From contig CAJTPH010000013.1 of assembly GCA_910578215.1 (NCBI GenBank), positions 13,321-51,104 on the forward strand: a stretch of 37,784 bases of DNA, written 5' to 3'. The position numbers were made by a program, and so were the translations under genes. The notes beneath the pieces are model-generated. The model was not told the DNA's origin and made no database searches. It saw only the letters and a list, made by a program, of their open reading frames with translations. Source of the DNA: an uncultured Acetatifactor sp. Its GTDB lineage: Bacteria; Bacillota; Clostridia; Lachnospirales; Lachnospiraceae. Positions 23,366-31,964 of the stretch are shown here, piece after piece; position 1 is the stretch's first letter, and every line of letters starts with the position of its first letter.

Positions 23366-25015
23366 TTATTCAACCAGCATCCACATTCCCTCCGCACCTA
23401 TGCCGTCCGAAGGCAGGGTGAGCAGCCCCTTTTCAACCAATGTATCCACAAGATAGTTGATCACCGAATCACCGGCCAGCGTATTTACAAAAAGATAATC
23501 GCCCATTAAGTGCTCCGGAATATTTTTTCTGATAAACCCTGCCAGCTGTTCCGCAACCCTGTCCGCTGTCTCCTCAAAGGCAGATACCATGCCCTTGTTT
23601 ATATCCCGCAGCCTGCCTTCATCCTGCCGCCTGCCCACAAGGAATTTGGTATAAAGCATATCCTCGTCACGATAGAGATACCCGCACTCAATGGCCTTTG
23701 CAGCAATTTCCTTTCCCTTTTCATCCAGCTCTTTGACGCTTATTCCCTCCACGGCCCTGATAGCCATGATGAGCACTGCGTCCCTGTAGATATCATGCCC
23801 GCACCGAAAATGCGCCTTGAGCTTGTTCATATATATGTTCTGAAGAGAGATTCTCTTATATCCGCCCAATGCCTCCGCTTCTATAATGTCCCTTCCCATG
23901 CCCCACCAGCCGTCTCTCTCCTCTGACTTACGGTATCCGAAAACAGTGTAAGGGCGTTTTTCTTCCCGTATATCCGGAAAATACTTCTCTTTCAGCTTTT
24001 TTTCCACAATGCACGTAAAAACAGCCGACATCCCCTTTACACTCTGCCACATAATCAAATTGAACGTGGGCATTTTATTCAAATAGGGCAGGGACATGTA
24101 TTCCTCCCTGTGCGCCTCTATATATTTTACCACCACATCGCAGACCATCGGAATGCAGTCCTTATAGATCTGCCTGACCTCCCTGATCTCCCCTTCATCC
24201 AGCAGTATAAAATTTGTCACATATTTTCCCGAATCCGTCTTTCTGAGGGTTCCGTACCTGCCATTTTCACCGCATACCTGCAGTTCAAGCTCCTCCTCAA
24301 TATAGGGCATGGGAACCCCCAGCTCATCCGAAACTGCCTTTGCCGTCGCGGGCTTATTTCTGCACAGCCAAAGGACATGTCTGGAAAGCTGTCTCTCGCA
24401 GAGCTGCCACGGGCATCCGTCCTGCGGATTCCCCATGCCCCACTGTTTAAAGTCCAATTTTTCCAGCGTCATGGGTTTCTGAATTATTTTTGTCTCACTC
24501 ATCTTCTTTACCTCATTTCTGACATCGTTTCTCGCAGCAAACAACCTCTGCCTCACCGCCGACTCGCTGATATGCAGCTCCGTGGACAGGCATGCAGTTG
24601 ACTTTCCCTCAAGGTAAAAACCCACCATCACATCCCGGTATGCCCTGGACAAAAAGGTAATCCGGCTCAGTATATTCCCAAGCAGCCTCTCGTCCTCCTC
24701 TCTCTCGGCGGCAGCTAACTCCGAGGTATCAGGAACCAGCCCCAGTACATCCTCCGCATCGCCCGTTACTGCATGTGCCTCCCGTTCGCTGCGCCTCCGG
24801 CAGAAATCGGCATAAATCTTGTGTGCGATTCCCCAGAAATAGCTCTCCGGGCTGTCCATGTCCCCGCCGCTGTGGCTGGACCTGACTACAGCGTACAGAA
24901 TATCCGAGCACAGCTCCTGGGCCTCAAAGCTGTAGGAGGTCCGCGCATAGCAGTATTGATAGAGCCGGTCTATCAGCCTCTCGTCGATTATGTTCAGCAG
25001 CTCCGTCTTTTGCAT
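23366..25015 (-). CDS. sigma-70 family factor with large C-terminal extension
   Basis: A 549-residue protein. Residues 1-165 are a sigma factor: region 2 with SYSFEAQELCSDILYAVVRS and SPESYFWGIAHKIYADFCRR, region 4 with ITFLSRAYRDVMVGFYLEGK and LSTELHISESAVRQRLFAAR. The following 380 residues are not part of known ECF cores. They include a winged-helix-like part (LCRNKPATAKAVSDELGVPM, YIEEELELQV), a middle part rich in Trp/Tyr, and a last stretch ending EKGLLTLPSDG. No membrane segment, so the extension may sense a cytoplasmic signal. GGAG lies 7 bases before the ATG, preceded by the palindrome TGTAATTACA (25031-25040). Upstream of the CX5C operon, 88 bases away. Confidence 0.82.
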   Translation of the reverse strand: MQKTELLNIIDERLIDRLYQYCYARTSYSFEAQELCSDILYAVVRSSHSGGDMDSPESYFWGIAHKIYADFCRRRSEREAHAVTGDAEDVLGLVPDTSELAAAEREEDERLLGNILSRITFLSRAYRDVMVGFYLEGKSTACLSTELHISESAVRQRLFAARNDVRNEVKKMSETKIIQKPMTLEKLDFKQWGMGNPQDGCPWQLCERQLSRHVLWLCRNKPATAKAVSDELGVPMPYIEEELELQVCGENGRYGTLRKTDSGKYVTNFILLDEGEIREVRQIYKDCIPMVCDVVVKYIEAHREEYMSLPYLNKMPTFNLIMWQSVKGMSAVFTCIVEKKLKEKYFPDIREEKRPYTVFGYRKSEERDGWWGMGRDIIEAEALGGYKRISLQNIYMNKLKAHFRCGHDIYRDAVLIMAIRAVEGISVKELDEKGKEIAAKAIECGYLYRDEDMLYTKFLVGRRQDEGRLRDINKGMVSAFEETADRVAEQLAGFIRKNIPEHLMGDYLFVNTLAGDSVINYLVDTLVEKGLLTLPSDGIGAEGMWMLVE

Positions 25016-25105
25016 CGATAATCTCCTTAATGTAATTACATGTTTCCTTTTTGATTGCTATTCATGAATGCTTTCACCTGTATAGTCTGCCGCATTCCAG
25101 AAATG

Positions 25106-27022
25106 TTAGGTAAGAATTTCAAAATTTAATATAACCTTAAATAAATCTCCGTCCGTCACGATCTCCATGCCGCCCCCCTGCAGCTGCGTCAGGCTCTTTG
25201 CGATGGACAGCCCCAGACCGCTCCCCTCCATATTCCGGGATCTGTCCCCCCTTACAAAGCGCTCCTCCAGCTCCTCCGGCGGAATATCCAGAATGTACTT
25301 TGACATATTACGGAAAACGATAAATGCCCTGCCCTCCCTGACCTCTATGCTTAAGAATACCCGCGAGCACTCTCTGGAGTACTTACATATATTGTTCAGA
25401 AGATTGTCAAAGACCCTCCAAAGATGCCTGCCGTCCGCCATTATGTTCACCGGCTCCTCCGGCTGTCTGACAATCAGCTCCAGTTCTTTTTCCTCCATCC
25501 TTTGCTGATACTCCCCCACCGCCTGGGTCAGGAGCACCCCCACCTCACAGGGCTCCAGGTTCACCTCAAGGCTGCCCGTGGTCGCCTTGGACGCCTCTAT
25601 CAAATCCTCCAGCAGCTTCTTTAGCCGCCCGGACTGCCTAAAAAGTACCTCCGCATATTCCTCAATCCTCCCGTTCTCCGTTTTCTCCCCGCAGATCAAC
25701 TCCGCATAATTGATTATGGAGGTCAGCGGCGTCTTCAGATCATGGGAGACATTGGTAATCAGTTCCGTCTTCAAATGCTCGCTTTTCATCCGCTCCGCCA
25801 CCGCGCGGCTGATTCCCTGTCCAAGACTGTTCAGGTTTTCGCCGTGCTCCCGGAAACCGCCGAACATACCGGAGGTGTCCACCCTGTAATCCTCCTGCCC
25901 CTCTGCCATGGCCCGGCCCGCCCTTAAGAGCCTTTTGCAGATATAAGCCACATATAGCACCGCAATAAACAGGAGCACCTTCTCCGCCCCCCAAAGCAGG
26001 AGTGCCTGTCTTATTGGGGTCGCAGGCCTGTTGGACCGCGCCACATTGTCCAGTATAAGGGAGCCCGCCGTCATCTCCAAGATGCTGACAGACACATAAG
26101 CAATGACAGTGATACCTGCCGCAGGCACTGCCCCCGCCAGCCATACGCACCCTCTCCATATTCCGCAAAGCAGCGTATAAACAAGGGTACGGCGCAGCAC
26201 CCCTCCCTGCCTTACCCTGACCGCAAGCTCCGTAAAATACAGGGCAAAAAGCACCCCAAGCAGCGTCCCTCCGGCTATCAGCGGCGGCACAAATGCGGCG
26301 GAATAAAATCTGTGCACCATACCTCTGGCTATATACAGGCAGCAGGCAGCAGCCCCTGCCGTAGCGAGCAAGGTCAGCAGATCAAAGGGCACTCCGGCAA
26401 GCAGCCCCTGCACAGTTTCTTTCCCGGCGGCTTTATTCGCGGCGCTGACCATCAGATATGCAAAGCATGCCACACAGAGAATCAGGCATGTTGCCGCCGC
26501 CACTATCAGCCAGTATCTCAGCCGATACAGCAAGAGCACGCCCTCCCCCGGCTGCTTCAGGTCATCCGCCAGAGGAAATTTCAAATCTATATAAAGGTAA
26601 AAAGAATATTCCTCCTCCGTGCTCAACGTATAATTTCCTATCGCAGGCAGCTTCTGACTGTAAAAGCCTATCGTCTCTTTTATCAGCGCACAGCCAGCCT
26701 TATCCGGCTCGTCCTGCTCCCCTCCGAAGCTGCTCCAAATGGGCCCTTCTTCCCCACTCCACCCATTCTTCAGCCATAACTCCACATCAAAATTCCCCTC
26801 ATCACAATATGCCTTCGCCCCAGCCAAATCCCCTCTGTTGATATAGTCTCTGACCTCCCTGACCTTCGTGACGCCCCTGTCATACAAAATCCGCGCCGCC
26901 ACCGAACGGCTATCCATGGTGTAGAAAAAATTATCCGCCATATAAAGGCATAGGCCGGCACAGGCAAGACCCACGGCAAAGCCCAAAGCATACAGCAGGA
27001 AAACAAAGCCCCTTTTTCTCAT
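25106..27022 (-). CDS. sensor histidine kinase, multi-pass
   Basis: A 638-residue membrane kinase that phosphorylates the adjacent response regulator. A first helix at 5-27 is followed by an outer domain of about 140 residues, then about six helices between 168 and 362. The HisKA site is LITNVSHDLKTPLTSIINYA with His427. The ATPase domain has the N box FDNLLNNICKYSRECSRVFL, and the late G box RNMEGSGLGLSIAKSLTQL. The first ATG overlaps the regulator stop as ATGA. The outer domain has no recognised fold, so the signal is unknown. The multi-helix sensor between outer domain and kinase is typical of clostridial envelope-sensing kinases. Confidence 0.93.
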   Translation of the reverse strand: MRKRGFVFLLYALGFAVGLACAGLCLYMADNFFYTMDSRSVAARILYDRGVTKVREVRDYINRGDLAGAKAYCDEGNFDVELWLKNGWSGEEGPIWSSFGGEQDEPDKAGCALIKETIGFYSQKLPAIGNYTLSTEEEYSFYLYIDLKFPLADDLKQPGEGVLLLYRLRYWLIVAAATCLILCVACFAYLMVSAANKAAGKETVQGLLAGVPFDLLTLLATAGAAACCLYIARGMVHRFYSAAFVPPLIAGGTLLGVLFALYFTELAVRVRQGGVLRRTLVYTLLCGIWRGCVWLAGAVPAAGITVIAYVSVSILEMTAGSLILDNVARSNRPATPIRQALLLWGAEKVLLFIAVLYVAYICKRLLRAGRAMAEGQEDYRVDTSGMFGGFREHGENLNSLGQGISRAVAERMKSEHLKTELITNVSHDLKTPLTSIINYAELICGEKTENGRIEEYAEVLFRQSGRLKKLLEDLIEASKATTGSLEVNLEPCEVGVLLTQAVGEYQQRMEEKELELIVRQPEEPVNIMADGRHLWRVFDNLLNNICKYSRECSRVFLSIEVREGRAFIVFRNMSKYILDIPPEELEERFVRGDRSRNMEGSGLGLSIAKSLTQLQGGGMEIVTDGDLFKVILNFEILT

Positions 27023-27714
27023 ATTCTCTCCCTCTCTATCTTATAGCCCTTTCCCCAAACCACCTTCAGATATCTGGGCTCTGCCGGATTGATCTCCAGC
27101 TTCTCGCGAAGATGCCTGATGTGGACCGCCACCGTGCTCTCGCTGCCATAGGGCAGATCATTCCATATCTTTTTATAAATTTCCCCGGGCGAAAACACCT
27201 GCCCCGGATGCTGCATCAAAAGCTTGAGAATATCGTATTCCGTAGGCGTCAGAAAAACCTCCTCCCCGTCCAGCGTCACCCTTTTCGCCCCGTCGTCCAG
27301 CTCGATGCCGCCGCATTTAAAAGTGTCGGGCCGCACATTGCCCGCCCCAAGCAGCATGTACCTGCGCAGCTGGGATTTTACCCGCGCCGCCACCTCCACG
27401 GGCTGAAAGGGCTTTGTGATATAATCGTCCGCGCCCACCGTCAGTCCCAGGACCTTATCCGCGTCCTCGGACTTTGCCGTCAATAGGATAATTGGCACAT
27501 TGCTCCTCTCCCGGATCTTTACCATCGCCTCCAGGCCGTCCATCCGAGGCATCATAATGTCCATCAGCACAAGGTGAATGTCCTGCTCCTGCACTATTCT
27601 GAGAGCCTCACTGCCGTCAAAGGCCTCAAACAGATTATAGCTCCCGTCGCCCAGGTAAATCTTCAGTGCGTTCACAATGTCCTTCTCATCGTCGCAGATC
27701 AAAATATTGTACAT
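27019..27714 (-). CDS. OmpR-family response regulator
   Basis: A 231-residue regulator. The receiver domain (1-120) has acidic D8/D9, phospho-acceptor D52 in LVLMDIMMPRMDG, Thr/Lys in ILLTAKSEDADK, and GADDYITKPFQPVEVAARV. The winged-helix output domain (about 135-231) ends with SESTVAVHIRHLREKLEINP and VWGKGYKIERE. I used the ATG at 27714 with GGGGGAG upstream, since the family starts YNILICDDE. Promoter and direct repeats upstream suggest positive autoregulation. It is coupled to the kinase by a 4-base overlap. Confidence 0.95.
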   Translation of the reverse strand: MYNILICDDEKDIVNALKIYLGDGSYNLFEAFDGSEALRIVQEQDIHLVLMDIMMPRMDGLEAMVKIRERSNVPIILLTAKSEDADKVLGLTVGADDYITKPFQPVEVAARVKSQLRRYMLLGAGNVRPDTFKCGGIELDDGAKRVTLDGEEVFLTPTEYDILKLLMQHPGQVFSPGEIYKKIWNDLPYGSESTVAVHIRHLREKLEINPAEPRYLKVVWGKGYKIERERI

Positions 27715-27779
27715 GGCTCCCCCTATTTCCGGAATCAAAAAATATGTGAACATAATTCTGTTTCATTATGCTCACATAC

Positions 27780-27808
27780 ATTATATCAAACTTATTTTTA
27801 ACTATAAA
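27780..27808 (-). promoter_or_regulatory. promoter of the two-component operon
   Basis: Minus strand TTTATA (27808-27803), 17-base spacer, TATAAT (27785-27780) with TGA just before it, an extended -10. The weak -35 fits a promoter that needs an activator. Confidence 0.6.
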
Positions 27809-27819
27809 CAGCCCAATTC

Positions 27820-27837
27820 TTTAAGATTTGTTTAAGA
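27820..27837 (-). promoter_or_regulatory. 11-bp-spaced direct repeat, candidate response regulator site
   Basis: TCTTAAA occurs twice on the minus strand (27837-27831 and 27826-27820) with an 11-base period, one helical turn. It lies 12 bases upstream of the -35. This is the layout typical of OmpR/PhoB-type binding sites. Confidence 0.45.
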
Positions 27838-27846
27838 CCGGTACCT

Positions 27847-28830
27847 TTACTGCTTTTCCTGCTCCTCCTTCTCCGCCTGCTTTAGTTCCTCCAGCTCCTC
27901 CTTAAACTTCACGGAGGTCATGCTCGGATTGGAGCGCAGCATATCTTTCTGGAAAAAATCCCTGAGTCTTGCCATGCGTTTTCTATTCTCCGCGTTGGCG
28001 GTATATCTTTCCTTCAATTCCAGGGCTTCCGCCTTAAAGCTCTCCATATACTCGCCGGACTTAGCCTGGGCAATGCTCTTAATGCTCTCCAGCCTGCCTT
28101 CTATGGCGGTCTTCAGCTCCGTCATACTTACCACAAGCTCATCCTTGCGCGCCGACAGCCCTGACGCCAGCTCCTCCCTGACCGTATTTACGCTCTCCGC
28201 CAGGGCGTCCCTGCGGTTTCCCATGGCCTCTCCCGCCAGGGCAATCATCACATCCAGCCTCTTCTGAATGCGCATCATTTCCTGCTTTGCCTGCTCCATC
28301 TTCACAAGAATATCCCGCAGATCGATGGCTGCCTTGAAGGACAGGGCAAAATCGGCGAAAATGACCGCGGTAAGCACCAATGTAACCACCGTCAGTACCT
28401 GTCCGGGAATGGACAGCACCAGCCCCTCAACGGGCACATGTATAAATTCTGTCATCAATATGGTCAGAAAGCCCCATGAAAGAGTAGTGCCAAGACAGAT
28501 ATGCCCCTGAAAATTAAACCTTTTATCGGAATAATCCCAATAGCGCACCTTAAACAGCGCCTCCATGACAACGCCGGTTACATACTCCAGAACCGTGGCG
28601 CCCGCGCAGCCTGCCAGATAGGTAAGCGCTATGCTGTCCTGAAAGGGAATGGAGACCACAAGCATCATGATAGCGCCGCTGCCGTAAATAGGCAGAAACG
28701 GACCTCTCATAAACCCTCTGTTCGTCAGTCTTCTGTTTTTTATGGAGACATAGGCCGACTCCACGCACCATCCGCAGAAGCAGTAAAAATAAAAAAAGAA
28801 CAGCCATTGAATCACAGAATAGGAATACAT
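27847..28830 (-). CDS. PF06541-type membrane protein with C-terminal coiled coil
   Basis: A 327-residue protein. The first 175 residues form a membrane part of about five helices with the PF06541 motifs GWCVESAYVS, RGPFLPIYGSGA, LEYVTGVVMEALF and YWDYS. The second half is a long charged coiled coil (about 180-327), with VKMEQAKQEMMRIQKRLDVM and ERYTANAENRKRMARLRDFF. The ATG at 28830 with AGGTGATGAA upstream is preferred; an earlier in-frame start would add a charged stretch before the first helix. It begins 4 bases after the YlmH stop, so translation is coupled. Annotated elsewhere as putative ABC permease, but no transporter partner is here. Confidence 0.8.
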   Translation of the reverse strand: MYSYSVIQWLFFFYFYCFCGWCVESAYVSIKNRRLTNRGFMRGPFLPIYGSGAIMMLVVSIPFQDSIALTYLAGCAGATVLEYVTGVVMEALFKVRYWDYSDKRFNFQGHICLGTTLSWGFLTILMTEFIHVPVEGLVLSIPGQVLTVVTLVLTAVIFADFALSFKAAIDLRDILVKMEQAKQEMMRIQKRLDVMIALAGEAMGNRRDALAESVNTVREELASGLSARKDELVVSMTELKTAIEGRLESIKSIAQAKSGEYMESFKAEALELKERYTANAENRKRMARLRDFFQKDMLRSNPSMTSVKFKEELEELKQAEKEEQEKQ

Positions 28831-28834
28831 TTCA

Positions 28835-29605
28835 TCACCTGTACACCGCCGCCTCCACGGACAGCTTTCCCTTCCTTGTCTCTCTCGCTTCCCCCCTAAG
28901 GACAAACTTTCCGAAGCCTCTTGCGCTGACTGTCTCTCCCGCCTTCAGGACACGGGCATTATTCTCGCAAAGCCGGCCGTCCACATAGACCTTTCCGGCG
29001 CGAAAGAGCTCAAGGCTCCTCTCCCTGGACATTCCATAGACCCTGGCGAGCACCGCGTCGGCCCGCAACGCCTGAACCTGTATATTCACCGTCTCGGGTT
29101 CTTCCTTCAAAACACGCCCTGGCTCCTTCACCACACTGCATTTCACATTGGTATGCTTGATCCTCGTGAGATTTTCACAGATAAATTCCGCAACGGTATC
29201 CAGGCAAAAAAGATAGGCTTCTCTTTCCCCTGTCTTAATATCCCCCAAAGTACCCCTCTCGATTCCCAGATTCATCAGGGCGCCCAGAAAATCTCTGTGG
29301 GAAAGCTCGTCCGCAAACTTCGCCTGCAAGGGCGCAATATGAATACACACAATGGGAAAAGGAACCTCGTAGCCCAGCTCCGAGGCGCTGCCAAAGCGGA
29401 TCACCACTCTGTCGGCGTCCTCACAGCCGCCGTTTATTTCGTAACACGCATATTTCAGCCCCGGCTCCTCCTTCCAGAAAATATCCTGCCCGCTTAAACC
29501 CAAAAATCCGGTAAAGGTAAAAATACCCTGCTGGAAGGATTTATCCGCCAGATCGTGAAATCTGTTTTTTAACTGCTGTATTTCTTTTTCGTCGTTTTGT
29601 GCCAT
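28835..29605 (-). CDS. YlmH-like S4 domain RNA-binding protein
   Basis: A 256-residue cytoplasmic protein of the YlmH family, which binds the ribosome; the Bacillus protein acts in ribosome-associated quality control. The N-terminal part has FTGFLGLSGQDIF and RVVIRFGSASELGYEVPFPI, the middle ELSHRDFLGALMNLGIERGT with LGDI, and the C-terminal S4 domain SRERSLELFRAGKVYVDGRL with ETVSARGFGKF. The ATG at 29605 has GGAGGT upstream; an earlier in-frame codon does not. YlmH is usually found beside cell division genes; here it is followed by a PF06541 protein instead. Confidence 0.9.
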   Translation of the reverse strand: MAQNDEKEIQQLKNRFHDLADKSFQQGIFTFTGFLGLSGQDIFWKEEPGLKYACYEINGGCEDADRVVIRFGSASELGYEVPFPIVCIHIAPLQAKFADELSHRDFLGALMNLGIERGTLGDIKTGEREAYLFCLDTVAEFICENLTRIKHTNVKCSVVKEPGRVLKEEPETVNIQVQALRADAVLARVYGMSRERSLELFRAGKVYVDGRLCENNARVLKAGETVSARGFGKFVLRGEARETRKGKLSVEAAVYR

Positions 29606-29646
29606 ATGACCTCCGGCTTTCCCATTACCAGCTGGCATAAACCAGC

Positions 29647-30579
29647 CTACGAAAAGCTGATGATTTCCTCCTTGGGAGCTCTGGTCTTCTCCACGCTGAG
29701 CGCATGCAGCATGGGACCCTCTCCCTTATAATCCTCCCAGTACTCTTTGGCAACGGTTGCCGTTACCTTCACCCACTCCTTCTGCTTCAGGTCCTCGGCG
29801 CCGGCATATTCACATGCATACCCCAGAAAAGCCATATCGTCCGCACAGCAGGTCATAGCCATCCTGCCCGGAACAAAATATCCCTTGGGAAAATTCTCAG
29901 GCTTCAGCACCATTGCCACAAACTGCAGCTTCTTCCCTGTATAACGCTCCAAATGGTCCATGGCATCCAGATACCAGATGCCGTACCCCTGATTGTCCAG
30001 CACAATGGTCTCCTGTGTCAAATCATAAGGAAGATCCTCCTCAAATATTTCGTCGATCTCCCCGCCCGCATCCTCAAAAATTACATCTGCCTCCGCATTC
30101 ACCGCCTTAATATTTCTCTTGTATGCATTCAGCTGATCCCTGACCGTATCGCACCGATTAAATATAATCATCTCGGAGCTGCGGATCATCTCTGCAAGCA
30201 GCGACCGCATATTGGTATAATACATGGGAAAGGTAGAACCGTCTATGGTAGTGATCTGCTGCTCTATCTTCCAGTACCAGGGCAGCTTTGCGTTCTTATA
30301 ATTCCACATGCCGTTGTACTCCACAATAATACGCTCCGGCTTGTGCAGCTTTTCCAGATCCGTCAGATGCGCAGGATTAAAATCTTCCTCGTTTTCAATG
30401 ACCTCCACTTCCGTATTGGTCTTTTTCAGAAGCTCAGGGGCATACTCCCTCTCTCCCTCCTCGCACAGGATCAAAAGCGTCTTTCCCTTTATCCTAAAGT
30501 ACGGCTGTTCCAGCGTAAAGCTGATAAATTCCGTCTTTCCGCTTTCCAAAAAGCCGTTGATCATATATACAGGCTTCAT
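29647..30579 (-). CDS. COG0523/CobW-like GTPase lacking the CxCC motif
   Basis: A 310-residue P-loop GTPase. Walker A is INGFLESGKTEF (about 7-18) and the guanine-specificity motif is probably FNRCD. In place of the metal-binding GCxCC motif of COG0523 chaperones, the corresponding part reads LCEEGEREYAPEL, so the classic metal site is absent. The C-terminal 120 residues (LQFVAMVLKPENFPKGYFVP, GRMAMTCCADDMAFLGYACE, WVKVTATVAKE) resemble the domain found in TIGR03943-type proteins. It lies 40 bases after the CCHH-rich GTPase gene and is probably translated from the same transcript. It may be a partner or a degenerate paralogue. Confidence 0.82.
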   Translation of the reverse strand: MKPVYMINGFLESGKTEFISFTLEQPYFRIKGKTLLILCEEGEREYAPELLKKTNTEVEVIENEEDFNPAHLTDLEKLHKPERIIVEYNGMWNYKNAKLPWYWKIEQQITTIDGSTFPMYYTNMRSLLAEMIRSSEMIIFNRCDTVRDQLNAYKRNIKAVNAEADVIFEDAGGEIDEIFEEDLPYDLTQETIVLDNQGYGIWYLDAMDHLERYTGKKLQFVAMVLKPENFPKGYFVPGRMAMTCCADDMAFLGYACEYAGAEDLKQKEWVKVTATVAKEYWEDYKGEGPMLHALSVEKTRAPKEEIISFS

Positions 30580-30619
30580 ATCTCGTCACCTTTCTCCGTT
30601 CTGAGGAACAGACAGTTCC

Positions 30620-31804
30620 TTACCTGAAAAGCTCCTCCAGCTTGTGTTCATCCAGCTTGGAGCCGATTACACAGATCTTCCCTGTCACCTCCGGTCTGCC
30701 GGTCCTGACATCGCTTTCGCCGGGAACATAATCATAGTAGATCCATGTGCCGTCCTCGGCGGGCACCATGCCCTTGGCGCGCAGGACAACCCCATATTCT
30801 CCGCTGTCCAGCGCCGTTAAGATGCCTTCGATTTTTTCCCTGGTAAATTTAACCGGGGACTCCTTGCCCCAGCTGGTAAAGACCTCGTCGGCGTGATGAT
30901 GACCGTGGTGGTCATGGTCATGATGATGGCAGCAGTGCTCATCATGCTCCTCATGGTGATGGTGACCGTGCTCCTCCTCGTCATGATGGCAGCAGTGCTC
31001 ATGCTCCTCCTCGTCATGATGGCAGCAGTGCTCATGCTCCTCCTCGTCATGATGGCAGCAGTGCTCATGCTCCTCCTCGTCGTGATGGCAGCAATGCTCC
31101 TCATGGTGATGATGGCCATGTCCCTCCTCGTCATCGTGGTGGTGGCAGCAATGCTCATGCTCCTCCTTTGCCTGCTCCAGCATCGCCTTCATCATTTCGT
31201 CCAGCGTGTCGGCGCCCTCAATCGACTCAAGAACGGACCTGCCCTCCAGCTCCTCCAATGGAGTGGTAATGACCGTCGCCTTCGCGTTATGCTCCCTTAT
31301 CAGCTCTACGCACTCCTGCTGCTTCTCCGGCGTAACCTTGTCGGTCCTGCTCAAAATAATCGTTCCCGCATACTCGATCTGATTTATAAAAAACTCGCCG
31401 AAATTCTTGATATACATTTTTGCCTTGGAAGCGTCGACAACGGCAACCGCGCTGTTCACCCTGACATCCAGATCGGCGGCAACATTCTCCACTGCCTTCA
31501 GGACGTCGGACAGCTTCCCCACTCCGGAGGGCTCGATAAGAATACGCTCCGGCGCATATGTCTCAATCACTTCCTTCAGGGAGGTTCCAAAGTCTCCTAC
31601 CAGAGAACAGCATATACATCCCGAATTCATCTCCTTGATCTCAATGCCTGACTCCTTCAAAAAACCGCCGTCAATGCCGATCTCACCGAACTCGTTCTCG
31701 ATCAGAACCGTCCTGCTGCCTTCCAACGCTTCTTTTAGAAGCTTCTTAATCAGGGTCGTCTTGCCGGCGCCCAAAAAGCCTGAAAAAACATCTATTTTTG
31801 TCAT
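30620..31804 (-). CDS. COG0523/CobW GTPase with CCHH-rich metal-binding repeats
   Basis: A 394-residue GTP-dependent metal chaperone candidate. Walker A GFLGAGKTT is at 9-17, the metal motif GCICC at 62-66, LIEPSGVGKLSDVL is the switch region, and LSRTDKV the specificity motif. Between about 213 and 310 lies a low-complexity insert made of CCHHDEEEHEH units with further HHHH and HDHDHHGHHH. The terminal CobW_C-type domain follows (VLRAKGMVPAEDGTWIYYDY). His-rich inserts are common in zinc or nickel COG0523 proteins, but regular Cys pairs are less so. The metal is not known, and no Zur-type gene is in the window. Confidence 0.92.
   Translation of the reverse strand: MTKIDVFSGFLGAGKTTLIKKLLKEALEGSRTVLIENEFGEIGIDGGFLKESGIEIKEMNSGCICCSLVGDFGTSLKEVIETYAPERILIEPSGVGKLSDVLKAVENVAADLDVRVNSAVAVVDASKAKMYIKNFGEFFINQIEYAGTIILSRTDKVTPEKQQECVELIREHNAKATVITTPLEELEGRSVLESIEGADTLDEMMKAMLEQAKEEHEHCCHHHDDEEGHGHHHHEEHCCHHDEEEHEHCCHHDEEEHEHCCHHDEEEHEHCCHHDEEEHGHHHHEEHDEHCCHHHDHDHHGHHHADEVFTSWGKESPVKFTREKIEGILTALDSGEYGVVLRAKGMVPAEDGTWIYYDYVPGESDVRTGRPEVTGKICVIGSKLDEHKLEELFR
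30971..31102. repeat. 33-bp tandem repeat inside the CCHH GTPase gene
   Basis: Three identical 33-base copies (30971-31003, 31004-31036, 31037-31069) and one diverged copy (31070-31102), each encoding the 11-residue unit CCHHDEEEHEH. The exact identity suggests recent expansion by slippage or unequal recombination; the frame is kept. Confidence 0.9.
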
Positions 31805-31844
31805 TTTTTACCTCTTTCTTTTCTTTTTACTTGAAGACCCCCTT

Positions 31845-31893
31845 ATTCTAGAATGTCCGCAAACAGGTCCTAATACACGGCCCGGACCCTGTT
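31845..31893 (-). promoter_or_regulatory. promoter candidate and overlapping dyad for GTPase operon
   Basis: Minus strand TTAGGA (31873-31868), 17 bases, TAGAAT (31850-31845). An imperfect inverted repeat AACAGGTCC (31862-31870) / GGACCCTGTT (31884-31893) covers the -35, as a repressor site would. It does not match the Zur box known from Bacillus. Confidence 0.35.
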
Positions 31894-31964
31894 TTCTCTA
31901 ACAACTCAGACTTCAAGCTGTTACTATTTTCTACCAAATCCCCATGCTTGTCAATAAGCCGGCG

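Noticed and set aside
30971..31102. CRISPR array
   Set aside because: The 33-bp units are directly adjacent without spacers and encode an in-frame protein repeat.
29704..31651. Plus-strand open frames of 307 and 252 codons, the latter with Met/Leu/Val repeats
   Set aside because: Both are opposite the two COG0523 GTPase genes; the repeats are the reverse strand of the CCHH repeat.
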